DNA of 64,000 nt from Rhytidiadelphus loreus (Eukaryota; Streptophyta; Bryopsida; Hypnales; Hylocomiaceae), in assembly GCA_947034895.1 (NCBI GenBank), contig OX344761.1:32810863-32874862 (forward strand), read 5' to 3'. The notes below the pieces were generated by a model, which saw only the letters and a program-made list of their open reading frames with translations, made no database searches and had not been told where the DNA came from. The translations under genes were made by a program, and so were the position numbers. Below are positions 1-13,827 of the stretch, one piece after another. How positions within the stretch are numbered: position 1 is the first letter of the stretch; the number at the start of each line of letters is the position of its first letter.

Positions 1-94
1 TTCAAGGTACATTTGGAGACACTTTAAGGGAACTCTACTATCGAAGTATGGGTACACTAATGATTATGGGTGTTGCTACCTTAACCCATAAACA

Positions 95-530
95 ACTCGG
101 AGGACATTTTTCGGCCGATGAATGACAAAGATGATCTCTCCATGTTCGACAGAAGTGCAACTATTCATCCTCCAAATAATGTGTGAAAAGCTAAGGTCTT
201 CAACAATAGTTTGTCTTCCAATGAGTGTTTTTTCATTTTTTTTAAGCCAACAATTCAAACGGTGACAAGACAATTGATTTCCAGCGTGACCAACTCATTG
301 TTTAACCCTTAAACATCAAGGAAGACGTTTGGCGTCAAATGAATGAGAGAGTATCCTTGTAGTAAGACAAAAGTGCAACTATTCATCCTCAGAATTTTAT
401 TGTAAAAAAGGAGAGGTCTTCTATAGTAGTTTGACTTCCAACGAGTGCTTTTGCTATTTCTAAAGCCCATAATTCACATGGTAATGAAAAGGGATGATTT
501 CCAAGGTCACCTCTTTGTCCTTTAACCCTG
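95..530. repeat. Two tandem copies of a dispersed ~230-bp repeat
   Basis: Two successive segments (about 95-300 and 320-530) share the same order of words: an ...agtgcaactattcatcct... block, a ...gaggtcttc... block with a 'tagtttg..ttccaa' stretch, then '..gatttcca..gt..cc'. A third, more diverged copy in the opposite orientation to none of these (same strand) lies at about 50596-50815 inside intron 5 of the SPEF2/CPC1-like gene. Short reading frames here are not coding. The family is not recognised. Confidence 0.6.
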
Positions 531-2431
531 GAGCTCCGTGAACACCATTCTGTGGTGTTTTGATGACAATACTGTTCAAAAGAAAGAGTCCGAAAGCATT
601 TTTTCATCCAAATTTTTTTTGTTGACCTTTCATGTTGGGTGATGAAGAGTATCCAATTGAGTATTGCTAGTGTTTGTCTTCACGTAAATAAGAAGTTATT
701 TAAAAAAACGGATCACAAAATATGCTATTTTAGAGTATTTTGGGAAGTTGTTGCTCCTTGCTCTAAATCTAAAATTTCTCCACAAAAATGATGTTTTTTA
801 AGTTTGAACCCAACTAACAAAATGAAGGTCATCTACTCTAGTTTCTACCCCAATTTGAATTTTGAAAAAATTTCCAATATTGAATATTTTATTGCAATTT
901 GAACTTTGGATGTATTTTCAATGTCTATTATTTTCTAATTATAGAATGACACGGAAATTGAGTTTACACCATGATATTTGTCACTATAATATACACAAAT
1001 GATGAAATTTAAAAAAAAAATTGAATTATTTTTCTATTTGATGTGATTTTCCTTCACTTTTTTTTCAAACATTCTAAAAAAAATCTAAAAAATTTATGAA
1101 GTAAAGAAGACATGTATCTCCATCTCTGAAAAATAAATTAAAAAAAATTTCATTCACATCTAGTTGCCAAATGGCAGCAAACTGAGTGACAGGTATTGAG
1201 GCTTGAAATTAGTGGTCATGGGTCCGTCATTTAGGGGGTAAGGGTTAAGACTTAATTTCTAAACAACAATTGTCCATTGGATGGACAATTGAAAATCCAG
1301 GTTGGTTTCTATGAAGTCAATTTTGATTGGATGTTCACAAAATTTTGACACAAGGTGTGAACATGTATCCCTTTTTGTAGGAATCAGTTTATGAAATATT
1401 TTCCACACATTCCCATACTAGTCTATTTCAAATTTGTATGGTTGAATTTTGAAAAAAAAAATCAATTTCTTCTCATTGCCCTAAAAAGTTGTAGTTTTTC
1501 ACAATTTTTGCTTGAAATATGCCTCTGGGCTTTAGGGGTTAAATGCCTAATTTCCTCCAAAAAAATGGAGAGCTTCAATCCTATAGAAAAAAAAGAGGGT
1601 AAATGTGTTTTAAAATGCCAAATTGTAATCATGGCCCTACACATCTTTGCCACAATTTTTCCAAATCCTCATTTCATCTCTCGTGCAAAGCCAACACATA
1701 CAAAAATTGCATACAATAATTACATACTCAAAATTGCATGTTCAAAATTTGTCTCCTTTAATTCAGGCCCCAAAAATGAAGGAGCCACGAAACTCAAAAC
1801 TTCCTTGAAAAACTCCTTAAAAGGCCACATAACCATTGGTCCAAGAACAAAAAAATAAACACTAATCTTAGGAGCCTTATTCTTAGTAGGAGTTCTTTTT
1901 CTCAACATCCGTGTCCGAGTGCAAGCTAGGAAGCCAAACTCATGAATAACCAACCCTTTTTCTACTTAACCCCATAAGGATGTTGTGGTCAAAAAGTGGT
2001 TGATGCTGATGACTTTCAAGATTATTGTAGAAATGATGAATGCACTTATTAATCTATAAATTGAATCATTTTTGACAAAGTCCCATACTCCCATGGTGAT
2101 ACGTCTCACTCTTTTAAGGGTAATCCTTATCTATCCATGTTGGAGAGGATAGAATAGGAGTTGGGTTGTAGAGAGCTTAATATTTTTATTATAAAGTGTC
2201 GGCATTGGGGTAAGATAACGATCACATTGGTCCAAGTTTTTTTTATTCCCTTGCAAAAATCCTCTAGCTACGTGTCGTTGCAAGTTCAATGGGGGTCATT
2301 GAGGACATTCTAACTAAAAATTACGCAATTGTATTAACTTGAGTCCTTCAAATTTTGAACAAAGGATGAATGGAAACATGTTCTAAGCATGTAATATTTT
2401 GTTTTTACATTCATCTATTTGTTTGTAGAAT
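531..2431. other. Gene-free A+T-rich stretch
   Basis: No coding pattern. Poly-A/T runs and scattered CCCCTAAA/TTTAGGGG words (for example near 1529-1543), which are the ends of the TTAA-flanked repeat family described at 45067-46010. Confidence 0.6.
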
Positions 2432-3620
2432 CTTAAACTCTGAAGTCCTAAGGCATTCTTTGAATCAAAAAACACTCAAAACTGCCATTTCTATTGCGAA
2501 GAGCAAAAAACTTTACAAATTTATTTTTTTGCATATTTAATTGTAAGATCTTTTACAAGACTAATATAAGAGTGTGTGGAAGAAATTTAAAAGCTTTCAC
2601 TACAAAGACTGCAAGATATTTGTGATGAAAGTGACAAAAAAATAATTTTGGGCTTGTTCCATGATTAGATTATTTAACCTTGAATCTTTTTAACCCCTAA
2701 ATGTGACATGACTCTATTTTCACCAAAAATGCTCCAAAATTGCCATATCTAGTACAAATACTAAATTTTGGGAAAAAACACATTTTTGAACACATGTAAC
2801 TGTAAAATCTTGTAGTATGATGACTTGAAAACATGTGGAAAAAATTTCAGAAATTTCTACCATGTGGATTGCAAGATACAAGCTTTTGAATTTGCAAAAT
2901 TTTTTTTTTGGGCCCTGCAAAAAACCAGGCAGCTGCACTTCACAGTCTCACATTTGTATGAAAAAATCTCCAAAATAGTGGTGTTTCTTTGGATTCATTC
3001 TTCAAGGCAAGTTGACTACATGCTTGAAAATTTTCAGATCATTTGGAATTGTACAACAAATAGGAAAAAATAGTAAGTAGAAAGAAGTAAAGAATGATTC
3101 AAAATACTAAATTGTTAAGAATTTAGTTATGGAATTGAAAAATGCCAATTCCAAGAGTCGAAATGTTGCAATGAACAATCTACATCCCATGATTTTATTT
3201 TTTCAAAAAATATTGAAAATTGAGTCAAATAAAGGACTTGAAAGTTTATTTTAGAGTAGACTAAAACTCCTCATAACTTTTGACTCATTGATCAAAATGG
3301 AATTATTCACAGCTTTCCACATATTTATAACTCTAGAATACCAATTTCAAATTTTTGTTTCTAAAAAAAGTGATTTTTTTTATCTACCCAAACTACACAT
3401 TTATGAAAAAAAATAACATATTAGGCCATAACTTTTGACTCATATTTCCAAATGTCATGAAATTTAATGCATATGACAAATATTCCTTGTTCCTACCTTC
3501 CATTAAAATTTCAGCACCTGAGGAGGACGCTACCCACATTTTAGCAACCCACGTGCGGCGAAAAAAGTAATACAAATAATACATCGGTAAATTTTTATTT
3601 TTTTTCAAAAGAAAAATTAT
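2432..3620 (-). repeat. Two adjacent copies of the TTAA-flanked repeat family (reverse orientation)
   Basis: Segments beginning near 2432 (TTAAACTCTGAAGTCC) and near 2690 (TTAACCCCTAAATG) each run into text resembling the reverse complement of the 45067-46010 element: 'acactcaaaactgcca...' followed by a 'gtaa.atcttgta..ac' stretch and '..gcaagat'. Both are diverged and truncated. There is no coding capacity. Confidence 0.5.
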
Positions 3621-5199
3621 GGATAGATTTTACTACTTTAAAAGTTTATGTTTTGAATTATTGGTATTTTTTAATGCTAATAGTAATTAGTTATAAATTT
3701 TTAAAGAAAAAAGATACACTATAAAGCTGAAAATAACTTTCACACCTCTATATTATATAAGAATTATAATTTTTTTAAATGAGAAAAAAATTCTATAGAA
3801 TATCTTTCTATTGAAAGTTTATTTTGGTTGAATATTGATGCAATAGTCATCTTCATGTGAGCTCTATAAATATTTTAGTTGGAGAACATGCCATTTTAGT
3901 TCATTTTTCAACCCTTTCTAGACAATATATCTTATGTTATTTGGAATTTAAATTTTTGTCAATAGAAACCTTTAGTCATTGTTAAACAAAGCTCAAAATT
4001 ATAGGATGAAATTATAGTTTATTCAAAAGTAAATAGGAGGTCAAAAAATCACTCCGCCACACATGGGTACCCCAAATGTAGTGAGAGTGTCTTCCCCTTG
4101 CGGTCATAGGCATGAAAATCAAAATCAAAATTTTGAAATGTATCCATTTTCTCTTTGTTGGCCTCAAAAATTTCAATTTTTTTTTCAGTTGATGCTCTGG
4201 GCTCACAAAACGTATGCTCATAGCTCCTAAGCTCATGCTTTTAGGCTCACAAACTAGCATTGTTGCCCTAATCCCTCTAGATTTGTGTGTCAAAAATTTG
4301 CAAATACTCCCCAAACTACCAAAGAACAAGACTTTCTAATAAAAAGATATTTAATCATTTTTAATTTTCTTTTGAAATTTTATAACGATAGGATCTTATA
4401 TGTCATAGGTGAAGAATAAGATCCTATGGTTATAAATTTTTTTAAATGAAGGTCAATTTAATTTTATAAAGGTCAATGTAATTTTTTGCCAATTTTTAGT
4501 TTTTTGCCAATATTGACAATGATAATTTATTTACTTTTGGATTTATTGAATCAATTATGTGCATCATGAACTCTAGTCTTTGAACAAAAAAATTGAACTT
4601 AAAAACATGTTATATGGTTGTGAAATATAAATTGAACACGTTGCCCAATTCAACAAATGTTTTGAATGCAAGGACATTAAGATGTAACAATGGGTCCATA
4701 TTGCAACCTATATTTTCTCTACAATGGCTAATGCTATCTCATGCTTTCAATTCCCAAAAAAATTCAAATATTGTGAGAACCAACATCATTTGCATGTTTG
4801 TTTAATTGTTGTTATTTTAAATTCTATAAATGTCAATTTTCTTCCATTTTTGTGTACAACAATTTGAAATGATGTATACCACTATACCAAGGCACAAAAA
4901 GTTTTTTCAGAGTTCTAAGAAAAAATTGGCAAAAGATAATGTAATTCCAAATCATGTTGAACAAAACTAAGTTTTTGACATGTCTAACTTTGAAATTGAT
5001 TTTCTTTCAAATCACAATTAATTTTTTTCTTCAAACATCTATGGTAATGTGTAGTATGTTGCACACTACAACTTTCGTACATGTACTTTTGGACTTTGTC
5101 CACTGATGCTTATGGTGTGCTTGTTTGAATGAAAACGTTTCAACTTTGTACTTAGTTTTTGTTTGTCACTGTAGCAGTGTTGTTTACAACTTGTGCTAC
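3621..5199. other. Gene-free A+T-rich stretch
   Basis: No gene or clear structured element seen; only A/T runs and short chance reading frames. Confidence 0.5.
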
Positions 5200-6430
5200 A
5201 AATGTTTATAATAATCATATTTAGGACCACTCAAAGTTATGACCCCCCCAAACCACCACTTTTTGTTACAATGCCTAATAACTATTATTAGACTAGTTCA
5301 ATTTCCATATTTTCTTGTTGACAAGTGAAAGGAAGTTCCAATGCACCAAAGAACGCAACGTTTGTATCCCATATGCCAAAGTTATAAAGGGTCAAACAAG
5401 TTCTTTTGTTTTTTTTGGGTAGATGTTCTATGATTATTTCTTCAACGTAAGTATATATTGATTTTGAAGATGTAGACAAAGTGATGATGGCGGTTTCAGG
5501 CAATGTGTGATTCATTTTGAGTGTACCCACCTTAGTTAGAGCTTCATCAATCAATCCATCGCTGTAAAAGACCCTGCACAAAGACCTGAAATGTACCCAT
5601 GTCTCATTTGTGCAGAGTCCTTTACAGCGTTACACTGATGATGCGCTTCCTGACATTAATGCACTAAAGTGAAGTCAGGAGCAGTGTCGACTATTGATTC
5701 ACTACAGTAGCTTCCAAAGAACTAAGGTCCAAAATGTGAAAACAAGGTCAGTCAGTGTACGCAATCAAGTCATTTAAAAAATAATCATTTTAATCATTTT
5801 TTTAATTTTTTAATTTTTTTTATGAAGTGGCAAAGTGGCAATATTACATGTTATACTGGTGCTCCAAATTTCAACATTCATTCACATATTGGATAGAAAA
5901 TATCACATTAGCACATATCACATATCCATGATTTTATTTTCATCTACAATCTAGTGATTTCATCCAAGACTTTTTTTTTAATTTGAAGTTTTCTAGCGAT
6001 TTTCTACCCTTTCAATACTATCGTGTTCCAAGGGTGTGGTGCAAGGTCCATTACTTTGGTGCAAATGGCACCAAAAAAACAAACACTCAATTAAGTTGTA
6101 AAGGATTCTAGCCTCTAAGTAAGTAGTTATTCCATTCACACCGCCACTTTTTGCTTTTGCTATTGTGCCTCGTTAGTATTATTAAACTATTCAAATTTTC
6201 ATTGTTTTCTTGATGGCGGGTGAAAGAAAGTTCCAATGTACCAAAGAATGCAACATTTAGATATTGTATTCAAAAAGTTTTTGTTGGTAGAGGTTCTGAA
6301 ATTGTTTCTTCAATATACAAACATATTGATTCTTGAGATGTACACAAAGAGAGTGATGATGATGGTGGTTTTGCGTCACTGTTGCATTTGGGAGGTGCCC
6401 ACCTTAATATGTCTTGAATTATGCATCTTG
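5200..6430. repeat. Direct duplicate of a ~300-bp segment, with a hairpin between the copies
   Basis: About 5230-5560 and about 6137-6425 are related in the same orientation. Both contain '..ccactttttg..', a 'tattatta.actag/at' block, then '..agtgaaaggaagttccaatg.accaaagaa.gcaac..'. Just after the first copy, arms at 5560-5582 and 5607-5629 pair around a ~24-nt loop with a few mismatches. This is probably a decayed mobile element. Confidence 0.5.
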
Positions 6431-7554
6431 TTTTCATAGTTGGGTAGGAAAACCTTGAATTGTTGAATTCTTCTCAAATTGTATTTTTTTAATTCATAAT
6501 TTTTTGGGGGTAGTATGACATGTACATTGGAATTTGGATGGGGTTAGAAAAATCATCATTTTTGTTCATCCATCCATCAAATATAATTTTTCATCCATAA
6601 TATTGTCTAAACTTAACAAGCTTCATCCAAAATCTAACAATTATATCATTCTTTGAGGCCTTTCTACTAGCATTGTTAGATACAAATCACTCAATGATTG
6701 AAAGTATCAGTGATTAATTTTACCAATTTGAAAGTTTTGAAAGTATAAATGAGATGGACTATTTAGGTCTCAAAGGTCTATTTTTTGGTTATTTTTGGAT
6801 CAATTATTGATTTTTCATAGTTCTAGATTTATAATATATTAAAAAAATCTATTGAAAAAATATAATCTCCATAGTGTTTTTAATAATCCAATTTTAAAGA
6901 ACTCAAAATTTAATTATAGTAGTGTCTATGATGCTTTAAAGTCTAAAATTGTAGAATTCCAAAATACATCTTGTTTTCGACTTCTTTATCAATCAACACC
7001 AAAAGTTTTCTAGCTACACAACAATGTTCATCACACTAATTATTTTCATTTCCTCTAAACATTCATACTATTCTAGATATTTTAAAGTCTACATATCAAT
7101 ACAACAATGGCAAAATAACAAGTATGTTCAACCAAATCTTACAATGAAGTCCATCTATACAATATAAAAATAGAAGAAAATTCACCCTTATGCCCTAATT
7201 GTTACTACATGCATTAATGTGTATAATTTAGGTGGGGTAGTATAGGTGTGGTTATTGAGGAAGCCTCATTATATGTTATTTTAGGCCTCCAAGAGACTGT
7301 TTGAGAGCTATTTCCCTTCACTCCTCCTCCTGCAGTGAAGGACGGCTAGTTGTCCCCCCCAAAAATTCTTCAAATGTAAAAAGAAGTTGAATTTTTTTTC
7401 CAGAAATGTGTTGGCAGCCTCTCAGACACGTAGGACCCCTAAGGTATCAGGCCAGGAGTCGTGCTCCCTGCATTCTCACCGCAGTAGAACCCATGGTCTC
7501 TCGGAGGCCCGGGAAACCATCTAATGTGTTAGCACTAGCTCCTCTTCACTATAT
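6431..7554. other. Gene-free stretch with one G+C-rich block
   Basis: Mostly A+T-rich. About 7400-7540 is clearly richer in G+C than its surroundings and contains no open frame of note. I could not assign it to any RNA or repeat family. Confidence 0.4.
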
Positions 7555-7771
7555 TAATGGTCCATTTTGTTAAAATGGCAGTATTCCATTAAAATGGCAC
7601 AAAATTATTGAAGGGGAGTGGAAATGCGTGAACTAGGAGTGATTTGAATGTGCTAGGCATAAATTTGGCACTTGTATGACCCTATCGTAGCGCACTTATT
7701 CTCTTTTGTAAAAGATATTCCATTAAAATGACGTGCAGAATACTGCCATTTTTATAAAATTGACCATATTA
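7555..7771. mobile_element. Small inverted-repeat element (MITE-like)
   Basis: Terminal arms at about 7555-7587 and 7738-7771 are imperfect reverse complements: 'aatggtccattttgtt' with 'aaaattgaccatatt', then 'aaaatggcagtattc' with 'gaatactgccattttt'. Length is about 217 bp with no coding capacity. The superfamily cannot be assigned. Confidence 0.55.
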
Positions 7772-10179
7772 CTAAATTTAGAATATCTTGAAGGTAGTAT
7801 ATTGCAAATACATTGTAATGGAAATGTAAAACAATTAATAATACAATAAGGGACATACTTAATAGCATTTGTCCAAATATTGGCAAATACTAAATAAGTG
7901 TGTACAAGTTGGCAAAATCTTGCTATAGAACTAAACCTTTGTAAGGTGAGTGCGTAGATTTTATATATTTTGTGACTTTCATCTCATGTAAGACTACTTG
8001 TAATTATTTTTCTGCAAACAAAATATTGATATTCCAACTTTTTTTTACTTCTTTGTATGATGGTGTCTTTTAATTAGGAGTCAATTTTTTTTAAAACATC
8101 GTGCTCTTATCTTTGTAAGAATAGAATTGATTGGGATTTTTGGTGCATTAATGTATATATTTTTGGTGCCAATGTAGTTACAATTGACATTTAACATTTT
8201 GTTTATATGTTTTGCATCTTCTCCATCTTACACCCATGCATCTAGAAAAAGATGGTTAATTCTAGATCGGTGTATTTGAAATGTCTGTTGGTAATGGGTC
8301 AATCGTCTAAGTTTCATGGAATTAGATGGTGAATCTACATATCTAAACTATTCAAGAGTTTTTCATGCATTTTTAGTCTTGTATTTGGGAACCAAGAACT
8401 TTGCCACAACTACATACAATTTCCATGGATTTAGACCATATCTTCTTTTGCTTCCAAAAGCTTAGTCCAAACCCTCAAACTCTCTTGAGAATTAGACAAA
8501 ATATATTATATGGCTTCAACAATGTATGGAGTATAAAATACTTTTTTTTTTAATGCTTCGACTCAATGTAAAGAATCTAAAAGATCTAGTGGTATCAAAT
8601 TCATGAGTGTTGTAAATTAAACAAACATAATTGGACTTCTTTATTCTCTAATTCAGACCTATATATCAAAATATATTGTCAAAAACTCAAATATTTATAT
8701 ACATTTATAGTACCTATTGTAAGTATGCTTCCATTCTTATTTCTTTTAGGAATAGAAACTCTTACTCGACTAAAACTCTCCCACCCTAGACACCTTAAAG
8801 CTACCAACTCAATTTGATCCATAATACAAAGTCATATGTAAAAGGTTTGGTGTAATCAATATTCATTGAGTCCACAATGTGAAAAATTCATGAAGGTCTA
8901 CAATAAACATGCCTTTTTTTTTAATAAGTTTAGGTTCCTTCTACTTTCTTGAAACTATTGGGAAATTGAAACAATAATAAATTTATATAGTAGACTCTCT
9001 TATTTACTCTTCAAAGAATGAGCAACACAAGTGAACCACAACATCATTCTTTTAAAATAAAATTACATATACACATACAACCACACAAAATATCAAAGCA
9101 ATCATGCAACATTGAATCACCAACCCTAACTAAATGCAACTATTATTTTCTATACATCTTCCACAACCACATTAAAGCATTTCTTTTCAAATTCTTGTTG
9201 GATTAAAAGATGTGAGTCTCAATGTATGATAACATGAATTTATGAACTTAGGTCAATGTTGACCAACTTCCTCAGAAGGTGGCCAATATAGGATTCTATG
9301 CCATAGGACCAATCTCCATGGAATCAAAATATCCCTATAGTTAAAATACCAACAAACCAACACTGTTTCTATAACTATCATATTGATATCTTGTCAACAT
9401 GGATTCAATGTGTATTACAGATCTTCAATTTCAGTACTTGTTAAAGGTGCTACATCTAAAATCATCCAAATAAACATCTAAACATTGTTATTATTAAATT
9501 GTCAGCAGTTGAAAGAAGACATTACATTTTCTGAAAATGTAGTTCTCAAACACTATATGAGCAAGCAACTACTTTACAAGAATTTTTGTCCCCAACAAAT
9601 GACACTCATGCACAATTCTCAAGTAAGGTCCTACTCAAGCTTCCCCACCAGTAGCTTCAATTAATGCAAAGCTTCCTCCCCATCAGTCAAAGAGCTAAGA
9701 AACTATGAAATCCCAAAGTGCTGATTATAGGTGAACTCAAAATTGATGCACACATGTTCAGAGGGTGTACATTTTCAGAAGGTAGGTTTTGCAACCAGGT
9801 CCCAATTGCTTGTAGTTACCTTACATACCAAATGCTGGTCAACCTCCTCACAAATTTCTAAACGATGTTGATCTGACAACCATCTGCAAAAACTGAAATA
9901 TTTTACAGGCATTAACCTACTATCACTCAGCCACAAGCGAACTGAAGCAAGTGACTATGGATGAATGCTCCCTGGCCTATCAAATTACAGACACAAACTC
10001 AAGAAGCTACACCTGTGAGTTTTTCTTCAAAAAAAATGTCATTTACATTCGGACAATGAATATGCAACCAGCAAATGAAAAGATAATTTCAAGATAATGA
10101 CTCCTTTCCTCCTCCATTTCTTTCCATTGCTTGCAAGCTGCGCTCCCTTGCATCATTTTGTGGATGATATGAAACTCTC
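7772..10179. other. Gene-free stretch, ending in the 3' flank of the DUF300 gene
   Basis: Mostly A+T-rich with no recognisable gene. From about 9400 the base composition becomes less extreme. The last few hundred bases probably include the 3' UTR of the minus-strand gene that stops at 10180. No clear polyadenylation site was assigned. Confidence 0.4.
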
Positions 10180-13100
10180 CTATTGAGCTGGTCGAACTTT
10201 GCCAGGCTCCAAATCCGCGTCCACCGGAATTACAGCTGGTTCCAACGGTGACATGTCATAAGTCTGCCGGAATTCGGCTTCATTGATGAGGGGACCACCT
10301 TGCATGTCAATAATAGCACTTTGACTTTGTTCTGTGTTCCTGGTAATGTCCGCAGAGGGATCAAGAACTGCACTTTGGTTCGGACTCTTTCCAGTCCTTA
10401 CATTTTCCATCTCTTGCCCAGTAGGAACAAAGGTTCGGGTTCGATAACGCTTAGGAGCAGCGTCGGAGTCGTTGCTGTAAAGTACGTAGTCGTGATAAGT
10501 GGGGGCAAACTGCAGTAAAAAATGCTTTTGTTAGGAGGCTGGAAGCATTCGCATGATCTTTCCAAGAAATTGAATAAATCGAGGTAACAAATCTGGAAAA
10601 GCTGTATTACACAATGCAATACTTCCGGAACTAGGCATCACTATTTTCAAGATGAAGACATTCAATAAAATAATATCAGTCGCCAGACAAGAAACTGAAC
10701 ATGTATGAAACAACCATTGAGGTTTGAAATTGCTTTAACCCCTTGAAAGGCTCTACCATCCACACAATGGATGATGCATGTTTTGAAAAGTCCACTTCAT
10801 TCATCAGTCAGAGATCGTTAAAGAAACTTCAAGGAAGATCATGTACCAGTAATATAACAGTGGAAAGAAGAGGTATTGCCCTCATGTTATTAGTGACAAA
10901 TATTTTGGAGGAATTACTATTGTTTAATTTTGATTTTTTCAAATTATTTTACTGAATGAAGGACTTTAGGTAAAATGATAAGTGTAAACTGATGACCATG
11001 TACCTGATGCATTGTGTCGTGGACCACATCGATAAGATTGACCACATGGAATAGACTCTGCCAAGCATTAGTTTCCGTGCCTCCAACATTGGCCTCTGCG
11101 TAATCCTTGTAAGGAAAGGCATAAAGGTGGGCAAAAGCCGCAAGGAGCATCTCTCCACAAATCAGGACATTTTGATAGTCAGCAGCCTCCTGGGGACTCT
11201 TGATGCTGCCACCCTCAGAGAAAAGAAAGATTACCAAGCCCTGCCACAAAACATCTATTCAATACATGCTGCCGCAATGAAATCAATCTCAGCACCACAT
11301 CAATCTGTCATATGCCCCAGCATCACAAGTAACACTTCTTAGGAAGTAGAGACTTTTTCATACCACAGGTCAACATATGAAGTCTACAACCACCGAAAGT
11401 TTCAAATTAACAAGTATAGCCAAACAAAAACAAAACAGCTAGTGGTAAAAATCATCCTAGCTTGTTGCTTATAAATATAGGAGTACTCACTTGCCAGTAC
11501 GTCAGGAAAACCACAGACTTCACAAGAACAAACTTGGGCAAAGCCTTGTACGGTGTCAGAAGATCCCTGCAGGCTACGTAGAATAGAACTAGTGCTCCAA
11601 GAGCCGCAGAATAAGAGAACGTGTAAATCAACGTGATGTACAAATAGCCCCCTCCGATGTAAAAGCTCCCTTCTTCATACTTGTCATTGTAGTAAAGGAT
11701 GAATGCTGCCAGAACCAGCAATGGTTTCAATATGACGAACTGCAGAACTCCTTGCTTACACCTTCGAATGAATCGCCTGCGACATTAGCCAAATCGATAC
11801 GGTCGAGCAAACTTGTCAAGTCGAGTCAAGCAGCTTCTGCTATAGATAGTGATCCAAAAGCCAAGAGATACTATACACAGTGCTCAGATTCAACACTTCG
11901 CGTCGAAATTCTATTTCCATATCACATTTCAAGAGGTTACAAGCAATCAAATGATGATATATGTCACTTCCTGATTACAAAATCAATTATACAGAATCTG
12001 ACACGCACATAGAGTGCATCTATCCACAAAAAGAAACAAGAATGACATTGCCAAACTAGGATTGTATTAACATACTCACCCATCAAGGGGGATAGCTTGA
12101 AAACAACAAGTCATGAGATGCCAAGAAGGCTGCAACACTTTTCCTTGCAGGCTAGTCACCACCTCCCCAGGTCCACCCACCCAGGCAAGACACAAGGACA
12201 GAAAATTGTAGATGACCCATGCCTCGTATCTGCACACAAACAACACCATACGTATCATTCAACAAATCTCGCGTGTGTCTGTTCTGCCAAACTTCTTCTA
12301 CGCATATGTGACACGTTCATCTTCAATTGGTTATAGTTTCTCATAAGATACACACTTAACTCTTTCATGATGACAGCAATTAACATAACTGGATTCAAAG
12401 TGATAATACTATTGAGAGACCAGAATATACACAAATATATAACCATCTAAGGTAGGAACCCATTCCGATCGGGATCCTTTTCCCGTGAGTGGAAAAGCCA
12501 CCCATTTCAATGCAAGTGTCAGCTAAATAAGCGGTTTGTGAGAAATAAGATGCTTCTAGGTTCTATCACATTCAAAGATGCTTCCATCGCAGATGCAGTA
12601 CTCATGGTGCAAGGGTAGTCTAGGCGAGCAATAGAAACCCTACTTAAAACTTCAGCAGTTGATAACTTCTTCATTTGGTGGGGAATGGGTTTCCTACCTT
12701 GCCCGAATTCAAAAAACCTCTCACAATTCTCGATTAGACTGTGAAAGTCACGACTACACTAAATCCAAATACTTCCTCACATAATACTGATCACACCAAT
12801 CTTCTTAAGAAGTACTCCACAATGAATATGAGTGCTAAAATAGAGAGACTGCGTATTATAATGAATATTTTCAGATGGATCATAAGAACAACCCTAACGT
12901 TTCGAATTCCTAAATAACCTAATGAGAACCTAGATCTTCTATCTAACTAACGTTGCATCTTATACAGAAAATCCCACACTCTGCTCAAGTCGCGAAAAAA
13001 AATACTTACATTCCAATTATCGAATTGAAGATGATCGCATTCTTCGGCAGTAATAGAGCCAAAAAAGACATCAAAGAGTAGACCTGCACACCACCAAGTA

Positions 13101-13827
13101 ACAATATCCAAGTCAGGGTAAGAAAATCTCATATCGAAGAGCCCTAAAACCACTCTAAAGTCGTAAGTCAATCTTTTCTAGCTCGAATTGTAAGCGAAAG
13201 AATCTCTCATTATAAAAATCATTATAGAATGAAGTGTAAGAACCATACATATTTACTAAACCCTCTCCAACAGACTTCTTGTCTACACCAAATGGCATAT
13301 CATCAAAACGCTAGAAATCATCGTGTACAGCATTAAAAAAATTACACACTGACGCCAACTAACTCCACCTGCAGCAACCTCCAAGCCCTACCCTACTAGT
13401 TCAGATCTAACAAACCCTAGAAAAACAATCGTGGCCAACAAAAATCACACGATGCTTAAAACATCGACCACATAGAGCTCATCGGATACTTCCCCAAACC
13501 CGCAGATGCCGTATTCCACCAAATTAAAAACAATCACCACAGACACGCAACAAATAAAACAAATAAAACACCGACGCAAACCCTCTTAAACCACCAGCAA
13601 CCCCCGTCCTCCACTAAACCAACACCCGCAAGCAGCAACCCCCAACCCCCTTCCAAGAACCAAGCGCGAGTGCCACTTACAGGAACCATGAGAATAATCC
13701 TCACAGTATACCGCTGATAAATCGGCTCCGTATAGTTACAGAGATGGCGATAAATGTGCTGAAGGGCCACTGCCGACGCCCCGCACGTACACAGAAACGC
13801 AAACAAAATCTCCAAAAACGCCGCCAT
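10180..13827 (-). CDS. DUF300 / TMEM184 (LAZ1-type) multi-pass membrane protein
   Basis: Six coding exons read on the minus strand: 13681-13827, 13010-13083, 12080-12229, 11491-11776, 11004-11240 and 10180-10509. They keep phase throughout and total 1224 nt, giving 407 aa. Family landmarks are HIYRHLCNYTEP with RIILMVPVYSL near the N terminus, YEAWVIYNFLSLCLAWVGGP in exon 3, LMTCCF..IPLDGRFIRRCKQG at the exon 3/4 junction, VLFYVACRDLLTPY and SVVFLTYWQG around exons 4-5, AFPYKDYA in exon 5, and FAPTYHDYVLY then TFVPTGQEM in exon 6. This is the plant LAZ1/TMEM184 family, related to the organic solute transporter alpha subunit. Arabidopsis LAZ1 acts at the vacuolar membrane in brassinosteroid signalling and hypersensitive cell death; the precise role here is not shown by sequence. 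The start at 13827 fits the family's short N terminus. An in-frame upstream ATG at 13911 would add 28 residues. The C-terminal ~80 residues are hydrophilic. Intron 2 carries a small inverted-repeat element. Confidence 0.92.
12449..12700. mobile_element. Inverted-repeat element in intron 2 of the DUF300 gene
   Basis: Left end AAGGTAGGAACCCATTCC (12449-12466) and right end GGAATGGGTTTCCTACCTT (12682-12700) are reverse complements with one extra base. The 252-bp element has no coding capacity and lies wholly inside the intron. No convincing target-site duplication was seen. Confidence 0.55.

Noticed and set aside
1391..1858. 155-aa open frame in the left repeat field
   Set aside because: No recognisable domain, low-complexity Lys/Phe-rich content, and it lies among repeat ends; taken as chance.
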